Origin: Enterocloster bolteae
Lineage (GTDB): Bacteria > Bacillota > Clostridia > Lachnospirales > Lachnospiraceae
Reading direction: 5' to 3'
Length of the DNA stretch: 64,000 nucleotides
NCBI RefSeq assembly: GCF_002234575.2
Contig: NZ_CP022464.2
Span: forward strand, 4,960,001 to 5,024,000
The number at the start of each line of letters is the position of its first letter. The stretch's first letter is position 1. Under the pieces are notes generated by a model. That model saw only the letters and a program-made list of their open reading frames with translations. It was not told the origin of the DNA and ran no database searches. A program made the position numbers and the translations under genes. This document shows, one piece after another, positions 62,533 to 64,000 of the stretch.

Positions 62533-64000
62533 ATGGCGCAGATTACAAATCATATTGAAAACTTTAAAATGAATATAAATGAGGATTTCGTAAGAAAAGC
62601 CCAGGAACTGGAGCCAGCTCTTCACTACAAAACAGTCCGGCCCGCGCAGCTCGTCTCATTCCAGCCTTCAGATGCCCCAGACAAGCCCAATGGCTGGGAC
62701 CTCCCGGTCCATAACAGGGCAGACCGGGTCTTTGACTGGATTCCCTGCCGTATGCAGCCCGTGGAAGCACTGGATACCATGCCTCTGTCAAAGGGCAGTT
62801 CCGTGTGCCTGGATTTCGGCACCCACCATGTGGGTTATATATCCTTCCGCCTGACGCCTGCAGGCAGTCCGCCTGACGCTCCGGCCCATATACGGATTAA
62901 GCTGGGGGAAATGCCCTGTGAAATTATGGAGGACACCGCATCCTACCGGGGCTCCATCAGCAGCAGCTGGATCCAGGAGGAATACCTTCATATTGATGAG
63001 CTGCCGGCCAGAATCTCTCTGCCCAGGCGGTACGCTTTCCGCTACCTGGAACTGAAGGTCATGGACACCTCCCCCAAATACCAGGTGCTGCTAAGTGATG
63101 TATCCTGTGATACCGTCACTTCCGGCGACATGTCCCAGGTAGATCCCCTGAATGAAAATGTGCCGGAAGACCTGAAACGAATCGACGCCATAGCCCTTAA
63201 GACAATGGAGGACTGCATGCAGTCTGTGTTTGAGGATGGCCCCAAACGCGACCGGCGCCTATGGATTGGAGACTTAAGGCTCCAGGCTCTGACCAATTAC
63301 GAAACATTTAAGAACTATGATCTGGTAAAGCGGTGCCTGTACCTGTTTGCCGGACTTACCCAAAACGAACATCATGTAGGCGCCTGCCTGTTCCTGCGGC
63401 CGGCCCCGATGGTAGATGATACTTCCCTGTTTGACTATGGCCTGTTCTTTATTTCCTGTCTCCATGACTATTATCAGGCCACCGGAGACCGGGAAACCCT
63501 GATGCAGCTGTGGCCTGCTGCTTACCACCAGGCTGAGCTTGCGCTAAAACGTCTGGATGGCAGAGGCGTGGTAAAAGACAGCGGCGACTGGTGGTGCTTC
63601 CTGGATTGGAATGACAGTCTGAACAAACAGGCCGGCGCACAGGGCGTCCTGATTTACACCCTGAGGCAGGCCCTTTCTTTAGCCCGGCTTATGTGCAGTG
63701 AGACATCCGGGGCAGAATCCGTCAAACAGTTGGAGAGCTGGATAGAAACCGCTGTCCGCGGAGCCCTGGAATATCTGTGGGATAAGGAACTGCGGTTCTT
63801 CATAAGCGGACAGAACCGCCAGGTGTCCTGGGCCTCTCAGATATGGCTGGTCCTGGCGGGTGTGCTGGACCAGGAGTCAAACCGCAGACTGCTGGAACAT
63901 CTTGTAAAGGAGGACCCGCCTGTGGGAATGGTTACCCCCTACATGTACCATCATTTTATAGAAGCCCTGATACAAAACGGCATGAAGGACACTGCACTCC
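62533..64000 (+). CDS. Alpha-L-rhamnosidase-like glycoside hydrolase (GH78 type), partial at window end
   Basis: The frame opens at ATG 62533 behind GGAG and stays open to the window edge (about 489 residues). An N-terminal beta-rich part (LDFGTHHVGYISFRLTPAGS) is followed by an (alpha/alpha)6-barrel region. This has FEDGPKRDRRLWIGDLRLQA, which fits the rhamnosidase DGPKRD-W-GD motif carrying the acidic catalytic residues, and KDSGDWWCFLDWNDSL. No signal peptide is present, so it acts in the cytoplasm on a glycoside brought in by the GPH symporter. Substrate specificity cannot be told apart from related GH78-like families. Confidence 0.8.
   Translation, partial: MAQITNHIENFKMNINEDFVRKAQELEPALHYKTVRPAQLVSFQPSDAPDKPNGWDLPVHNRADRVFDWIPCRMQPVEALDTMPLSKGSSVCLDFGTHHVGYISFRLTPAGSPPDAPAHIRIKLGEMPCEIMEDTASYRGSISSSWIQEEYLHIDELPARISLPRRYAFRYLELKVMDTSPKYQVLLSDVSCDTVTSGDMSQVDPLNENVPEDLKRIDAIALKTMEDCMQSVFEDGPKRDRRLWIGDLRLQALTNYETFKNYDLVKRCLYLFAGLTQNEHHVGACLFLRPAPMVDDTSLFDYGLFFISCLHDYYQATGDRETLMQLWPAAYHQAELALKRLDGRGVVKDSGDWWCFLDWNDSLNKQAGAQGVLIYTLRQALSLARLMCSETSGAESVKQLESWIETAVRGALEYLWDKELRFFISGQNRQVSWASQIWLVLAGVLDQESNRRLLEHLVKEDPPVGMVTPYMYHHFIEALIQNGMKDTAL

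Overview
The window looks like chromosomal DNA from a gut Lachnospiraceae bacterium, most likely the Enterocloster / Clostridium clostridioforme group. This is inferred from gene content: SleB-type spore hydrolase, LytTR/GHKL regulation, many TRAP and GPH transporters, large hybrid kinases, moderate G+C and strong AGGAGG ribosome sites. No rRNA or tRNA gene and no CRISPR array was seen. One IS110-family element is present.

Layout. (1) 1-2635, minus strand: a secreted protein with 12-residue Pro/Glu/Gly repeats whose leucine-rich C-terminus lies in another frame, preceded by a SleB-like hydrolase. (2) 2687-6570, minus: LytTR regulator, soluble GHKL kinase, small Cys-rich protein, STAS protein and a MATE exporter fused to an RsbW-like ATPase domain. 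(3) 6874-9568, plus: OmpR-type regulator and 7TM sensor kinase. (4) 9635-12349: divergent PLP aminotransferase and MocR-type regulator. (5) 12376-21354, minus: a LacI-controlled operon of two family III CoA-transferases, a TRAP transporter, an enoyl-CoA hydratase and a fumarate-reductase-like flavoprotein, with three matching LacI operators. (6) 21551-26748: two M20-type metallopeptidases and a YfcC carrier divergent from a CdaR/PucR-type regulator. (7) 26793-28967: LysR regulator divergent from a threonine-aldolase-like lyase with a structured leader. (8) 29163-37687: class III aminotransferase, TRAP transporter, four-carbon acid sugar kinase and class II aldolase, plus a FadR-type GntR regulator and a divergent glutamate dehydrogenase, tied together by one operator motif. 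(9) 37688-40240: decayed gene fragments and a double-HTH GntR regulator. (10) 40241-59830: a signalling island with a CheB-CheR-PAS-kinase-REC giant, two membrane hybrid kinases, two orphan solute-binding lipoproteins, IS110, a diguanylate cyclase and a GGDEF-like/EAL phosphodiesterase. (11) 59927-64000: AraC regulator, GPH symporter and an alpha-L-rhamnosidase-like enzyme cut by the window end.

Most of the window is substrate-specific import plus catabolism, each block with its own regulator. The two most promising unknowns are the catabolic operons in regions 5 and 8. Region 5 suggests CoA activation, dehydration and enoate reduction of an imported carboxylate. One of its two CoA-transferases has Glu where the family nucleophile Asp is expected. 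Region 8 suggests an amino-acid version of tetronate catabolism: transamination, kinase and decarboxylating aldolase, with glutamate dehydrogenase recycling the amino acceptor. Promoters with consensus boxes and 17-bp spacers are followed immediately by shared operators in both systems.
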